From contig NZ_CAJHOB010000003.1 in NCBI RefSeq assembly GCF_905120355.1, forward strand, positions 166,283 to 230,282: a stretch of 64,000 nt of DNA, in the 5' to 3' direction. Below the pieces are notes generated by a model. The model was not told where the DNA came from, made no database searches, and saw only the letters and a program-made list of their open reading frames with translations. Positions 21,773 to 30,391 of the stretch are shown piece after piece. The stretch is from Azonexus hydrophilus (GTDB lineage: Bacteria > Pseudomonadota > Gammaproteobacteria > Burkholderiales > Rhodocyclaceae). Positions within the stretch are counted from its first letter, which is position 1. The number at the start of each line of letters is the position of its first letter. Made by a program: the position numbers and the translations under genes.

Positions 21773-24082
21773 GTGCGACCCCGCACACTGACCTACGCAC
21801 GCTGGCTGCTGGCGGCCTTGCTGGCAGGCCTGCTGTGCGCTGACCTACTGTTCCCCCTGCCGCAGGCCCAACTGGAACAGCGCGGCGTACAGCTGGTCCT
21901 GGCCCGTGATGGCACGCCGTTACGTGCTTTTCCGGACGCCCGCCACGTCTGGCGGCATCCGGTGCGACTGGAAGAGGTGTCCCCACGCTATATCGACGCC
22001 GTACTCGCCTACGAGGATCGCTTCTTCTACTGGCACTTCGGCATCAACCCGGTGGCCCTGCTCCGTGCCAGCGGCCAGTGGCTGCGGCATGGAGAAATCG
22101 TGTCCGGCGGTTCGACCCTGAGCATGCAGGTGGCGCGCATGCTCACCCCCATTCCGCGTAGCGTCAGCGGCAAGCTGCTGCAGATTTTCCGCGCTGTGCA
22201 ACTGGAACTCCATCTCTCCAAAAGAGAAATTCTCGAGCTTTACCTGGCACACGCCCCCATGGGCGGGGTGCTGGAAGGGGTTGAAGCGGCCAGCCGCGCC
22301 TATCTCGGCAAACCCTCGCTGTCCCTCTCGCACGGCGAGGCGGCCCTGCTCGCGGTGCTGCCGCAAGCACCGTCGCGGCTGCGCCCTGACCGCTACCCGC
22401 GGGCGGCCCAAGCGGCCCGGGATAAAGTACTGCAGCGTCTGGCCTCGCACTGGGGCGAGCGCGTCATTGCCGATGCCCGGATGGAGCCGGTCATCGCACA
22501 GGCCGTCCGCGAACCGCTGCTGGCGCCGCTGTTCGCCGAGCGCATGCGGCGGCGCCACCCCGGCACGCCACGCATCGAGAGCACGCTTGATGCCACAACA
22601 CAAAACCTGCTCGAACAACTGCTTGCCGGTCGACTGGCCGTCCTGCCTCCGCGCGTATCCCTGGCAGCGCTGATCGTTGATAACAGCAGCATGGAAGTGC
22701 GCGCCTACGCCGGCTCCGCAGACTTCTCCGACAATGCCCGCTTTGCCCATGTCGACATGGTGCAGGCGCGGCGCTCACCGGGCTCCACGCTTAAACCTTT
22801 CCTCTACGGCATGGCGCTCGATGCTGGCCTGATCCATTCCGAGTCGCTACTTGCTGATGTCCCGCAATCCTTCGACGGCTACCAGCCAGGCAACTTCCAG
22901 GCGGATTTTTCCGGCCCGGTGAGCGTCACCGAAGCCTTGCGCCAATCACTGAATGTGCCCGCCGTCGAAGTGCTCTCCCAACTCGGTGCGCACAATTTCA
23001 CCACAGCACTACGTGCTGGCGGCTTGAAGCTCGATCTACCCCAAGGCGCGGAAGCCAATCTCTCGGTCATCCTGGGCGGCGCAGCCACCAGCCTGGAAGA
23101 TCTGGTCGGCGCCTATCGTGCCCTGGCGGCACAAGGACTCGCGGCCCGCCCCCGTTATCATGCCAGTGAGCCGCTGCAGGAAACGCGCCTGCTCAGCCCC
23201 GGTGCCGCCTTCATCATCCGTGACCTGCTTGAAACCGGGGGACCACTGGGACGACACGTTGATAGCAGCGTCGCGTCCCGCCGTGGTCTTGCCTGGAAAA
23301 CCGGCACCAGCTTCGGTTTCCGCGACGCCTGGGCCATTGGTGTGAATGATCGCTACAGTATTGGCGTCTGGGTCGGACGCCCGGATGGCACCCCCAATCC
23401 CGGATTCTTCGGCGCGAACATCGCGGCCCCGCTCCTCGTGGATATTTTTACCGCACTCGACCTGCCTGCCGCCGTTGAGCGCCGCCCCCCCGCATCCGTC
23501 ACTGCCGCCCGCATCTGCTGGCCGCTCGGCCTCCGCAGCAGCGACACGCCGCCCGCACTATGCCACCAGGAACGCACAGCCTGGCTGCTCAATGCCGTGG
23601 CGCCACCAACCTTCCCTGACCGTCTGCGTCCTGGGCCGGCGCGCCAGAGCATCTACATCGACGCCCGGAGCGGCTTGCGTATTCGGCCGGACTGCCACAC
23701 CGGCGCGGCGCGGCCGCAGCTTATCGCGCGTTGGCCAACCGCTCTCGAACCCTGGCTGAATTCAGCAACACGCCAGCGCGCCCTGCCTCCCGCCTGGTCG
23801 CCGACCTGCGGGCACGACCGGAGCAGCAGTAATCAACTGAAAATCTTCGGCCTCACCCCTGGAGAAATTCTGCACCGCAGTTCTGCTGGCAGCCCACCTC
23901 GCCTGCGCCTGGAGGCGCGTGGAGGACAAGGGGAGAAGTTCTGGCTGGTCAATGGCACACAGATCGGGCACAGCGCCGCCGGCAAAAGCTTTCTGCACAC
24001 ATTTTCCAGCCCGGGACGTTACCGTGTCACCGTCCTCGACGAATCCGGCCACTACGACAGCGTGGACATCAGTGTGCAATGA
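21773..24082 (+). CDS. pbpC: Penicillin-binding protein 1C
   Basis: PbpC is a bifunctional peptidoglycan glycosyltransferase and transpeptidase-like protein. The 769-residue protein starts at a GTG (21773) preceded by AAGGGG, with a membrane anchor at about residues 10-27. The glycosyltransferase domain has AYEDRFFYWHFGINP and SGGSTLSMQVARML. The transpeptidase domain has S338-T-L-K341, SLN in LRQSLNVPA, and KTGT. A C-terminal BiPBP_C domain follows. It lies 48 bp after the alpha-2-macroglobulin gene, the conserved yfhM-pbpC pair. Confidence 0.95.
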   Translation: MRPRTLTYARWLLAALLAGLLCADLLFPLPQAQLEQRGVQLVLARDGTPLRAFPDARHVWRHPVRLEEVSPRYIDAVLAYEDRFFYWHFGINPVALLRASGQWLRHGEIVSGGSTLSMQVARMLTPIPRSVSGKLLQIFRAVQLELHLSKREILELYLAHAPMGGVLEGVEAASRAYLGKPSLSLSHGEAALLAVLPQAPSRLRPDRYPRAAQAARDKVLQRLASHWGERVIADARMEPVIAQAVREPLLAPLFAERMRRRHPGTPRIESTLDATTQNLLEQLLAGRLAVLPPRVSLAALIVDNSSMEVRAYAGSADFSDNARFAHVDMVQARRSPGSTLKPFLYGMALDAGLIHSESLLADVPQSFDGYQPGNFQADFSGPVSVTEALRQSLNVPAVEVLSQLGAHNFTTALRAGGLKLDLPQGAEANLSVILGGAATSLEDLVGAYRALAAQGLAARPRYHASEPLQETRLLSPGAAFIIRDLLETGGPLGRHVDSSVASRRGLAWKTGTSFGFRDAWAIGVNDRYSIGVWVGRPDGTPNPGFFGANIAAPLLVDIFTALDLPAAVERRPPASVTAARICWPLGLRSSDTPPALCHQERTAWLLNAVAPPTFPDRLRPGPARQSIYIDARSGLRIRPDCHTGAARPQLIARWPTALEPWLNSATRQRALPPAWSPTCGHDRSSSNQLKIFGLTPGEILHRSSAGSPPRLRLEARGGQGEKFWLVNGTQIGHSAAGKSFLHTFSSPGRYRVTVLDESGHYDSVDISVQ

Positions 24083-24092
24083 GTCCAAGTGG

Positions 24093-24998
24093 TCAGCGTG
24101 CTTCCCTGGGCATGAAACGGATGACCTTGTCTGAGCCCTGCGTGCCGCGACTGGCGACTGCCTTCCCTTCACCTTTCCAGGCATGACCGTAGACCACTTC
24201 GAAAGTCGCCGGCAGTTTGCCGTCCTTACGCAAGCTGTCGTAGGCCGCCCTCACTTCGCTCAGACGCCGTGGCGTCAGAATCCCTTGCCGGCGGGCCAGC
24301 ATGGCACAGGACGAACCGGCAGCACGCAGATCGGCAAACAGCGCATCAAGCGTGTCGTAGGTCAGGGTGATGGTTTCCATGTCCACCACCGGATCGGCAA
24401 AACCGGCCTCAAGCAACATATCGCCCAGATCATGCATGTCGGTAAATCGCTGGGTGTGCGCATCGCCATCGGCAAAGGCAGCCCGCAGTTCGCGCAAGGT
24501 ATCCGGCCCCAAGGTCGAAAACATGAACAGCCCCCCACTGGACAGGCTGCGCTGTGCTTCGCGAAATGCCGGCAGGGGATGATCCAGCCAGTGCAACAGC
24601 AGGTTGGACCAGATCAAGTCGAAACTCGCCTCCCGGAATGGCAGCATTTGCGCATCCGCCTGCACCGGCACCGGCCCCGGTGCGGTTCGCCCCAGCCAGC
24701 GCCGCCAGCCAGCGGGTTCTTGTGCCATGCCCTGCAGCATGGGTGCGACCAGATCCAGGGCGTGCAGCCGTGCGGTGGGATAACGCGCCTGCAGTGCGGC
24801 AAAGCTGCCGCCGCGACTACAGCCCAGATCAAGAATGCGCTGCGGGGTCAGCCGCACATAATCGAGCCGCTCGGCCATGCGCCGATCGATTTCGCGGGCT
24901 AGAAAATCCCCCGCCGGGTAATTCGCGGCCGCCCGCGCAAACCGCCGTGCTACCTGGCGACGGTCAACAAACGGTGTCGCTGCAGGCCCGGTGTTCAC
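24093..24998 (-). CDS. bioC: Malonyl-ACP O-methyltransferase BioC
   Basis: BioC methylates malonyl-ACP so that it can prime pimeloyl synthesis for biotin. The 301-residue SAM methyltransferase shows [11 protein letters not shown] near the N-terminus, motif [20 protein letters not shown] and [16 protein letters not shown]. It starts at a GTG overlapping the bioB stop (GTGA), so translation is coupled. It is longer than E. coli BioC (about 250). Naming rests on both the sequence type and the bioB neighbour; a different methyltransferase is possible but unlikely. Confidence 0.85.
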   Translation of the reverse strand: MNTGPAATPFVDRRQVARRFARAAANYPAGDFLAREIDRRMAERLDYVRLTPQRILDLGCSRGGSFAALQARYPTARLHALDLVAPMLQGMAQEPAGWRRWLGRTAPGPVPVQADAQMLPFREASFDLIWSNLLLHWLDHPLPAFREAQRSLSSGGLFMFSTLGPDTLRELRAAFADGDAHTQRFTDMHDLGDMLLEAGFADPVVDMETITLTYDTLDALFADLRAAGSSCAMLARRQGILTPRRLSEVRAAYDSLRKDGKLPATFEVVYGHAWKGEGKAVASRGTQGSDKVIRFMPREAR

Positions 24999-25978
24999 AC
25001 TGCGCGCAAGCCCAGGCGGGCGAACAGCGCGTCGTCGCGGTCGGCTTCCGGATTACCGGTCGTCAGCAGATGGTCGCCATAGAACATCGAATTGGCGCCC
25101 GCCAGGAAACACAGCGCCTGCAATTCATCGCTCATGGCCTGACGCCCAGCCGACAAGCGTACCCAGGAAGTCGGCATGCAGATGCGGGCAGCGGCAATCG
25201 TGCGCACGAATTCGAACGGATCGAGCGCCGGTACGTCGGCCAGCGGCGTCCCAGGAATCGGCACCAGATTGTTGATTGGTACCGATTCCGGCGGTGTCGG
25301 CAGGTTTGCCAGCTGGACGATCAGGGCAGCGCGGTTCTTGCGCGTTTCCCCCATGCCGATGATGCCGCCGGAGCAGACGTTGATTCCGGCATCGCGGACC
25401 TGGTCGAGTGTATCCAGTCGATCGTCGTGGCTGTGCGACTTGATCACCTGACCGTAGAACTCCTTGTCGGTATCCAGATTGTGATTGTAGTAGTCGAGAC
25501 CGGCTTCTTTCAGCTTCTGCGCCTGCCCGTCCTTGAGCATGCCCAGAGTGACGCAGGTCTGCATACCCAGCGCCTTCACTTCGCGCACCATCTCCATGAC
25601 GCGCTCCAGATCCTGCTCCTTCGGCCCTCGCCAGGCAGCTCCCATGCAGAAGCGCGAGGCGCCTTTCTCCTTGGCCTGGCGCGCTGCGGCCACCACTTCA
25701 TCAACCGGCATCAGGCGTTCGCGGCCCAGCTCGGTATCGTATCGGGCCGATTGTGAGCAATAGCTGCAATCCTCCGAACACCCCCCCGTCTTCACCGACA
25801 ACAGCGTTGAACGCTGGATGTCATTGGCATTAAAATGCGCGCGATGCACTTGCTGCGCACGAAACAGCAGGTCCATCAGCGGCAGATCGTACAGGGCCAG
25901 CACCTCGGACACTGTCCAGCGATGGACAGGCAAGGGAGCGGCTGGTGAATCAGTCGTGGCAAGGGCGGGGTTAGACAT
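24995..25978 (-). CDS. bioB: Biotin synthase
   Basis: BioB inserts sulfur into dethiobiotin by radical SAM chemistry. The 327-residue enzyme has the radical SAM cluster motif [13 protein letters not shown], then [15 protein letters not shown] and the residues around ARICMP that hold the second cluster. It is the first gene of a bioB-bioC pair, with a strong candidate promoter and a terminator-like hairpin in its short leader. No bioF, bioA or bioD gene lies in the window. Confidence 0.96.
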   Translation of the reverse strand: MSNPALATTDSPAAPLPVHRWTVSEVLALYDLPLMDLLFRAQQVHRAHFNANDIQRSTLLSVKTGGCSEDCSYCSQSARYDTELGRERLMPVDEVVAAARQAKEKGASRFCMGAAWRGPKEQDLERVMEMVREVKALGMQTCVTLGMLKDGQAQKLKEAGLDYYNHNLDTDKEFYGQVIKSHSHDDRLDTLDQVRDAGINVCSGGIIGMGETRKNRAALIVQLANLPTPPESVPINNLVPIPGTPLADVPALDPFEFVRTIAAARICMPTSWVRLSAGRQAMSDELQALCFLAGANSMFYGDHLLTTGNPEADRDDALFARLGLRAV

Positions 25979-25999
25979 GGAATATCCTGAAGAAAATAC

Positions 26000-26021
26000 A
26001 AAAAAGCCGCAGACGGGCGGC
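26000..26021 (-). terminator. Terminator-like hairpin in the bioB leader
   Basis: On the minus strand GCCGC (26021-26017) and GCGGC (26010-26006) flank a 6-nt loop and are followed directly by six T (26005-26000). It lies between the candidate bioB promoter and the bioB ATG, so it would act as an attenuator. The stem is only five pairs, so its strength is uncertain. Confidence 0.45.
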
Positions 26022-26032
26022 AGTAATTATGG

Positions 26033-26061
26033 ATTATCCGAAGCCACCGGCGACAAGTCAA
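26033..26061 (-). promoter_or_regulatory. Candidate promoter of bioB-bioC
   Basis: On the minus strand TTGACT (26061-26056), a 17-bp spacer and GATAAT (26038-26033). Start of transcription would be near 26026, about 48 nt before the bioB ATG. No BirA-type palindrome overlaps it that I can see. Confidence 0.7.
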
Positions 26062-26096
26062 TTTTAGCAGCCTCCACCCGGGTCACAGCGAGCCAT

Positions 26097-26846
26097 GTGC
26101 CGAACAAGAGATGGCATCATGACCACTGGCAACGCACGCTTTCCTGGCTCAGGCAGAGACTGTCGAACTGCGCTGAGCTATTGCCCAGCCACTGTCTTCT
26201 ATGCCACACCCGCAGTCGGGCACAAATCATCTGCCCCGCCTGCAGCAGTGATCTGCCGCCGCTACCAGCGCCGCACTGCCCACAGTGCCTGGAAAATACC
26301 ACTTTCGGCGAGCGCTGCGGGCGCTGTCTGGCCCACCCGCCTTTCTTTGATGGCGTATTCGCTGCCTACGCTTATGATTTTCCGGTCGATAAACTGATTC
26401 ATTCCTTCAAATATGGCCAGCAGCTTGCCCTCTCCGGCTGGTTTGCCGCCCAACTCACCCGCCTGCTCAGACCTTGGCACCGCGAATACGACTGGAACCG
26501 CATCATGCCGGTACCCTTACACCGTGAGCGCCTGCGCGAACGCGGTTTCAACCAGACGCTGGAAATTGCCCGCCCGCTGGCCAAAGCACTGGCCATCCCG
26601 TGCGACAGCCGCGGCCTGAGCCGTATCCGGGGCGGCGCCCCGCAGGCCTCACTGCCACTACAGGAACGCTTGCGCCACTTGCATGGCGCCTTTTCCTGCC
26701 GGCAGGATTACCGGCAACAGCGCGTCCTGCTGCTGGACGATGTACTCACCAGCGGCAGCACCACCAGCGAGTGTGCTCGCGTACTCAAGCTGCACGGCGC
26801 CGAGAGCGTGCATGTCGCGGTGATCGCACGTGCCTTGCGCCACTGA
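26097..26846 (+). CDS. comF: ComF family phosphoribosyltransferase-like protein
   Basis: ComF/GntX family proteins have an N-terminal zinc ribbon and a phosphoribosyltransferase-like domain and are linked to DNA uptake. Here CLLC and CPAC plus CPQC and CGRC provide the zinc cysteines near the N-terminus; VPLHRERLRERGFNQ and the PRPP-binding VLLLDDVLTSGSTT follow. There is no good ATG: the frame is open back into bioB, and the GTG at 26097 is the best start after the bioB promoter, giving 249 residues. The start is uncertain; the body is clear. Confidence 0.85.
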   Translation: MPNKRWHHDHWQRTLSWLRQRLSNCAELLPSHCLLCHTRSRAQIICPACSSDLPPLPAPHCPQCLENTTFGERCGRCLAHPPFFDGVFAAYAYDFPVDKLIHSFKYGQQLALSGWFAAQLTRLLRPWHREYDWNRIMPVPLHRERLRERGFNQTLEIARPLAKALAIPCDSRGLSRIRGGAPQASLPLQERLRHLHGAFSCRQDYRQQRVLLLDDVLTSGSTTSECARVLKLHGAESVHVAVIARALRH

Positions 26847-26875
26847 TTCCGTGCTTTAATCGCGCCTTTTCCGCC

Positions 26876-27349
26876 ATGTTTGCCGTCGTCCTTTACCAGC
26901 CGGAAATACCCCCCAACACCGGCAATATCATCCGCATGTGCGCCAACACCGGGGCTGAACTGCATCTGGTCGAGCCCCTGGGTTTCGACCTCGATGACAA
27001 GCACCTGCGCCGCGCCGGCCTCGACTATCACGAATACACCCGTCTCACCCGCCACGCCGACTGGCAGACCTGCTGCCAGGCACTGGCTGGTCGGCGCATG
27101 TTTGCACTGACCACCCAGGGCAGTCGCTCACTTTTTTCGGTGGCCTTCCAGCCGGGAGACGTATTCGTTTTCGGCCAGGAAACGGCGGGCCTGCCGCCTT
27201 CCATCCGCGAACAGTTTCCGCTGGAGCAGCGCCTGCGCCTACCCATGCGCGCTGGCCAACGCAGTCTGAACCTGTCCAATGCCGCCGCAGTCAGTATTTT
27301 TGAGGCTTGGCGGCAGTGCGATTTCACTGGCGCCGCCCCTGGCGCGTGA
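26876..27349 (+). CDS. trmL: tRNA (cytidine/uridine-2'-O-)-methyltransferase TrmL
   Basis: TrmL methylates the 2'-O of the wobble base in certain leucine tRNAs. The 157-residue SPOUT protein begins MFAVVLYQPEIPPNTGNIIR, a hallmark of the family, and has FGQETAGLP and the knot region RSLNLSNAAAVSIFEAWRQ. The ATG at 26876 fits family length; the frame is open further upstream into comF. It follows comF by 29 bp. Confidence 0.94.
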   Translation: MFAVVLYQPEIPPNTGNIIRMCANTGAELHLVEPLGFDLDDKHLRRAGLDYHEYTRLTRHADWQTCCQALAGRRMFALTTQGSRSLFSVAFQPGDVFVFGQETAGLPPSIREQFPLEQRLRLPMRAGQRSLNLSNAAAVSIFEAWRQCDFTGAAPGA

Positions 27350-27375
27350 CCTCGCACGCGCCAGCCTCTGACACG

Positions 27376-28365
27376 CTATGCCATTTCTTCCCTGGCCTGG
27401 CGTGCCATCAATTGTTCGAGTGCCTGTCCAGCGGTCAACTCCCCCGCCAGCACGGCCGCGACAGCGCTGCTGATGGGCATGTCCACACCGTGCTCGCTCG
27501 CCAGTCGCGCCGTTTCGCGCGCGGTATAGACGCCTTCAGCGACGTGCCCGAGTTCATCGAGTATCGTCGTCAGTGACTTGCCTTCAGCCAAAGCCAAGCC
27601 AACGCGCCGATTGCGCGACAGGTCGCCGGTACACGTCAGCACCAGGTCGCCCATGCCCGCCAGTCCGAGAAAGGTTTCGCGCTGCGCCCCCAGTGCCACA
27701 CCGAGACGGGCGATTTCCGCCAGCCCGCGGGTCAGTAACGCAGCGCGGGCATTCAACCCCAGGCCCAGACCATCACAGACCCCGGTCGCAATGGCCAGTA
27801 CGTTCTTGACCGCCCCACCCACCTCAACACCCACCAAATCGTCATTGGCGTAGATGCGCAGACGTTTGCCATGCAAGGCCAGTGCGGTCTGCCGGGCAAA
27901 ATCCGGCTGATTGGCAGCCAGGGCCACGGCCGTCGGCTGCCCGGCTGCGACTTCCTCGGCAAAACTTGGACCAGAGAGTGCGCCACAGACACGTTCCGGG
28001 CCCAGCACCTCGCGCACCACCTGATGCGCCAGCAAGCCACTACCTGCCTCGAACCCCTTGCAGACCCAGAGCACGGGCAATTGGCACCCCACCGCCCGCA
28101 GATGTTCCAACGTTGGCCGCAACCCTGCCATGGGCGTGGCCACCAGGACCACTTCCGCCCCGGCCAGCGCGCTCGCAAACTCGGTTGCAACCTGCACCGA
28201 CGACGGCAGGAAATAGCCCGGAAAGAAACGACGATTCTCCCGCTGCAGCAGCAGATCCGCCGCCACATCGGTTTCACGCGACCACAGGGTGACCGCATTG
28301 TGCTCGGCAAAAGCGATCGCCAGCGCGGTTCCCCAGGCGCCGGCACCAAGGATGGCAAGTTTCAT
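27376..28365 (-). CDS. gpsA: Glycerol-3-phosphate dehydrogenase [NAD(P)+]
   Basis: GpsA makes sn-glycerol-3-phosphate from dihydroxyacetone phosphate for phospholipid synthesis. The 329-residue protein starts [16 protein letters not shown] (Rossmann GxGxxG), with VWVCKGFE-type motif in [16 protein letters not shown], and the catalytic lysine in [12 protein letters not shown]. The start at 28365 overlaps the SH3 gene stop by 4 nt. The order grxC-secB-gpsA is as in many proteobacteria, here with an SH3 gene inserted. Confidence 0.96.
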   Translation of the reverse strand: MKLAILGAGAWGTALAIAFAEHNAVTLWSRETDVAADLLLQRENRRFFPGYFLPSSVQVATEFASALAGAEVVLVATPMAGLRPTLEHLRAVGCQLPVLWVCKGFEAGSGLLAHQVVREVLGPERVCGALSGPSFAEEVAAGQPTAVALAANQPDFARQTALALHGKRLRIYANDDLVGVEVGGAVKNVLAIATGVCDGLGLGLNARAALLTRGLAEIARLGVALGAQRETFLGLAGMGDLVLTCTGDLSRNRRVGLALAEGKSLTTILDELGHVAEGVYTARETARLASEHGVDMPISSAVAAVLAGELTAGQALEQLMARQAREEMA

Positions 28366-28808
28366 AAGCCCCAGATCTGATGAGCACGCACGAAACCCGT
28401 GGCTCCGTCGCGATGTTTGACCTGCACCCAGCCAGGCGCAGCGGCGGCAACAAAATCGAGTACCACCCACTTGCCACATTCGATCAGCACCGGCGCCTCC
28501 TCGCGTGCCTCGCTGCGCAAGGGCGTCTGAGCTGCGGTAACGATCACCGTCCGGCGAGGGGCAAGCTGCCCGGCTTCGATCCAGGCCAGCGTACCTTCCG
28601 CATCGCGCACCTTGATCCAGCCATCCAGCTTGACCACCGCCTCCACGGGGGTTTGTGCCTTGATCAGGTAAAGCTTCTTCGCCTGCAGCGAAGGCGCGTC
28701 GTAGAGAATCGCCGCCGGCACTCCGACCGAGCGGTAATCCACCGCCCCCGCCCAGGGCGCAAAGAAGCACAGGCTCAGGGCCAGGGCACGCAGGCGTAGC
28801 GTACTCAT
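28362..28808 (-). CDS. Exported bacterial SH3-domain protein
   Basis: A 148-residue protein with a signal peptide (to about residue 22, PWAGA) and two SH3-like repeats: the first around [21 protein letters not shown] and the second around [18 protein letters not shown]. Bacterial SH3 domains often bind peptidoglycan or peptide partners. It overlaps secB and gpsA by 4 nt each, so it is part of that operon. Function unknown. Confidence 0.78.
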   Translation of the reverse strand: MSTLRLRALALSLCFFAPWAGAVDYRSVGVPAAILYDAPSLQAKKLYLIKAQTPVEAVVKLDGWIKVRDAEGTLAWIEAGQLAPRRTVIVTAAQTPLRSEAREEAPVLIECGKWVVLDFVAAAAPGWVQVKHRDGATGFVRAHQIWGL

Positions 28809-29284
28809 TGCAGCGAATCGCTGCCTTCTGCCGTCTGGCTTTCCTGCAGGCGCTGCATATACATTGCCTCGAAATTCACCGGTTGCAGCACGATCGGCTG
28901 GAAGCCGGCGCGCGTCACCGAATCGGCCACCGCTTCGCGGGCGTAAGGAAAGAGGATGTTGGCGCAGGCCACCATGATGAGCGCTTCCAGCTGCTCTTCC
29001 GGCACATTTTGAATGCGGAAAATGCCCGCCTGGCCCACTTCCACCAGGAACACCGTCTTATCGCCGAGCTTGGCGGTGACAGTCACCGTCAGCACGACCT
29101 CGAACACCCCGTCAGCCACACCGCGGCCGCTGGTATTCAGGCCAATTTCCACCTGCGGGCTATCCTGTTCGAGAAAAATTTCCGGTGCGTTCGGCACTTC
29201 TACCGACAGGTCGCGCACATAAAGTTTTTCAATCCCGAAAACCGGCGTTTCCTGAGCGGTGGTGTTCTGTTCGTTGTTTTCCAT
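28805..29284 (-). CDS. secB: Protein-export chaperone SecB
   Basis: SecB keeps precursor proteins unfolded and hands them to SecA. The 159-residue protein has the family features [25 protein letters not shown] and the [31 protein letters not shown] region (about residues 90-120). The acidic tail is polar as usual. It lies 30 bp downstream of grxC and overlaps the SH3 gene. Confidence 0.96.
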   Translation of the reverse strand: MENNEQNTTAQETPVFGIEKLYVRDLSVEVPNAPEIFLEQDSPQVEIGLNTSGRGVADGVFEVVLTVTVTAKLGDKTVFLVEVGQAGIFRIQNVPEEQLEALIMVACANILFPYAREAVADSVTRAGFQPIVLQPVNFEAMYMQRLQESQTAEGSDSLQ

Positions 29285-29314
29285 GTGACTCTTTCCTAGA
29301 TTCCGTACGTTAAA

Positions 29315-29584
29315 TTATTCAGCCTCACCCGCCAGCAGTGGGCGCAACTTGCCTGCACCATCCAGGGCAATCAGATCATCGCAGCCCCCGACATGGGTAT
29401 CGCCGATATAAATCTGCGGCACGGTACGCCGCCCGGTACGCTGCATCATTTCCTCGCGGCGCTCGGGCTCGAGATCGACGCGCACCTCTTCGATCTGGGT
29501 CACGCCGCGCGCTGCCAGCAGTTGTTTGGCACGAATGCAATAAGGGCACACGGCCGTGGTGTACATCAGGACTGCCTGTGTCAT
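29315..29584 (-). CDS. grxC: Glutaredoxin 3
   Basis: GrxC is a glutathione-dependent disulfide reductase. The 89-residue protein has the CPYC active site (residues 14-17, TTAVCPYCIRAKQLL), the cis-proline TVPQIYIGD and GGCDD near the C-terminus. Its ATG overlaps the rhodanese stop (ATGA). Confidence 0.95.
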   Translation of the reverse strand: MTQAVLMYTTAVCPYCIRAKQLLAARGVTQIEEVRVDLEPERREEMMQRTGRRTVPQIYIGDTHVGGCDDLIALDGAGKLRPLLAGEAE

Positions 29585-30006
29585 TTCTTTTTACCTCCCT
29601 TGACCAGCGGATAATTGGCCGCAGCCCAGGCATCGACACCACCGCTGAGGTTGTACAGCTGTTCGAAACCTGCTTTTTTCAGAATCGAGCAGGCCCGTCC
29701 CGAACGCATGCCTGAGGTACAGCAGACGATCAGGGGTTTCCCTTTACCGCTTTCCAGTTCCGGCAAGCGCTCAGCCAGCTGACTGACCGGGATGTGCAGC
29801 GCATTGGGCAAGCTGCCGCTGGCCAGTTCGCTGCTTTCACGCACATCGAGGATCCGCGCATCTTCGCGATTGATGAGCAAGGTTGCTTCGCCGGGATTGA
29901 CCGCCTGGCCTACCGAACGGAAAAAAAGCGGCCACAACAAACCGAGGCCACTGACGACGACAATCCCGATGAGCAAGATATTCTGGTTAACAAAATCCAT
30001 TGGCAT
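29581..30006 (-). CDS. Membrane-anchored rhodanese-like protein (YibN type)
   Basis: A 141-residue protein with an N-terminal transmembrane helix (about residues 9-28, ILLIGIVVVSGLGLLWPLFF) and one rhodanese domain with the loop CCTSGMRS; the cysteine after IV (VCCTSG) is the expected persulfide carrier. E. coli has the same yibN-grxC-secB order. Two in-frame ATG codons (30006 and 30000) are possible; neither has a strong ribosome site. It sits 3 bp after the ArsR gene, so the regulator may control it. Confidence 0.88.
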   Translation of the reverse strand: MPMDFVNQNILLIGIVVVSGLGLLWPLFFRSVGQAVNPGEATLLINREDARILDVRESSELASGSLPNALHIPVSQLAERLPELESGKGKPLIVCCTSGMRSGRACSILKKAGFEQLYNLSGGVDAWAAANYPLVKGGKKK

Positions 30007-30009
30007 GCG

Positions 30010-30330
30010 TTACGACTCCACTCCACAAAAGACTTCGCGCATCATGCCGATGAGCTGCAGGGTGCGCTGGTCGCCCACCCGATAAAAAACCCGGTTGGCA
30101 TCCTTGCGCGTCAGCAACACCCCTTTTTCGCGCAGAATGGCCAGATGCTGGGAAATATTGCTTTGCGACGTACCCACGGTATCGACGATATCCTGCACGC
30201 AGGCTTCCTGGTCTCCGATCACGCACAGTATCTTCAAGCGCAGGGGATGCGCGATCGCCTTGAGCGCACGCGCTGCAGTCTCAATGTGCTCCTGCTTGTC
30301 GATCAGGTTGACGGAAGAAATAACGCCCAT
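30010..30330 (-). CDS. ArsR-family transcriptional regulator
   Basis: A 106-residue winged-helix regulator. The recognition region is VGTSQSNISQHLAILREKGVLLTRKDANRVFYRV. No CxC metal site is seen on the recognition helix; instead C36, C44 and C102 are present. The C44/C102 pair lies about where BigR/SqrR-type sulfide sensors hold their redox dithiol, and the next gene encodes a rhodanese. A sulfur-species-responsive role is inference from these two facts. Confidence 0.85.
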   Translation of the reverse strand: MGVISSVNLIDKQEHIETAARALKAIAHPLRLKILCVIGDQEACVQDIVDTVGTSQSNISQHLAILREKGVLLTRKDANRVFYRVGDQRTLQLIGMMREVFCGVES

Positions 30331-30357
30331 GAAAACCTCGTTTCAGTTGAACGGTTG

Positions 30358-30363
30358 ATTATA
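30358..30363 (-). promoter_or_regulatory. Candidate -10 box of the arsR-rhodanese-grxC-secB run
   Basis: A perfect TATAAT on the minus strand 28 bp before the ArsR ATG. Upstream TTCTTG (18-bp spacer) could be the -35. It lies in the 61-bp gap to envC. Confidence 0.45.
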
Positions 30364-30391
30364 GAATAAGCCTTGCCAGAACAAGAACCCA

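Noticed and set aside
24183..24902. A 239-codon open frame opposite bioC
   Set aside because: Antisense shadow of bioC without coding signatures of its own.
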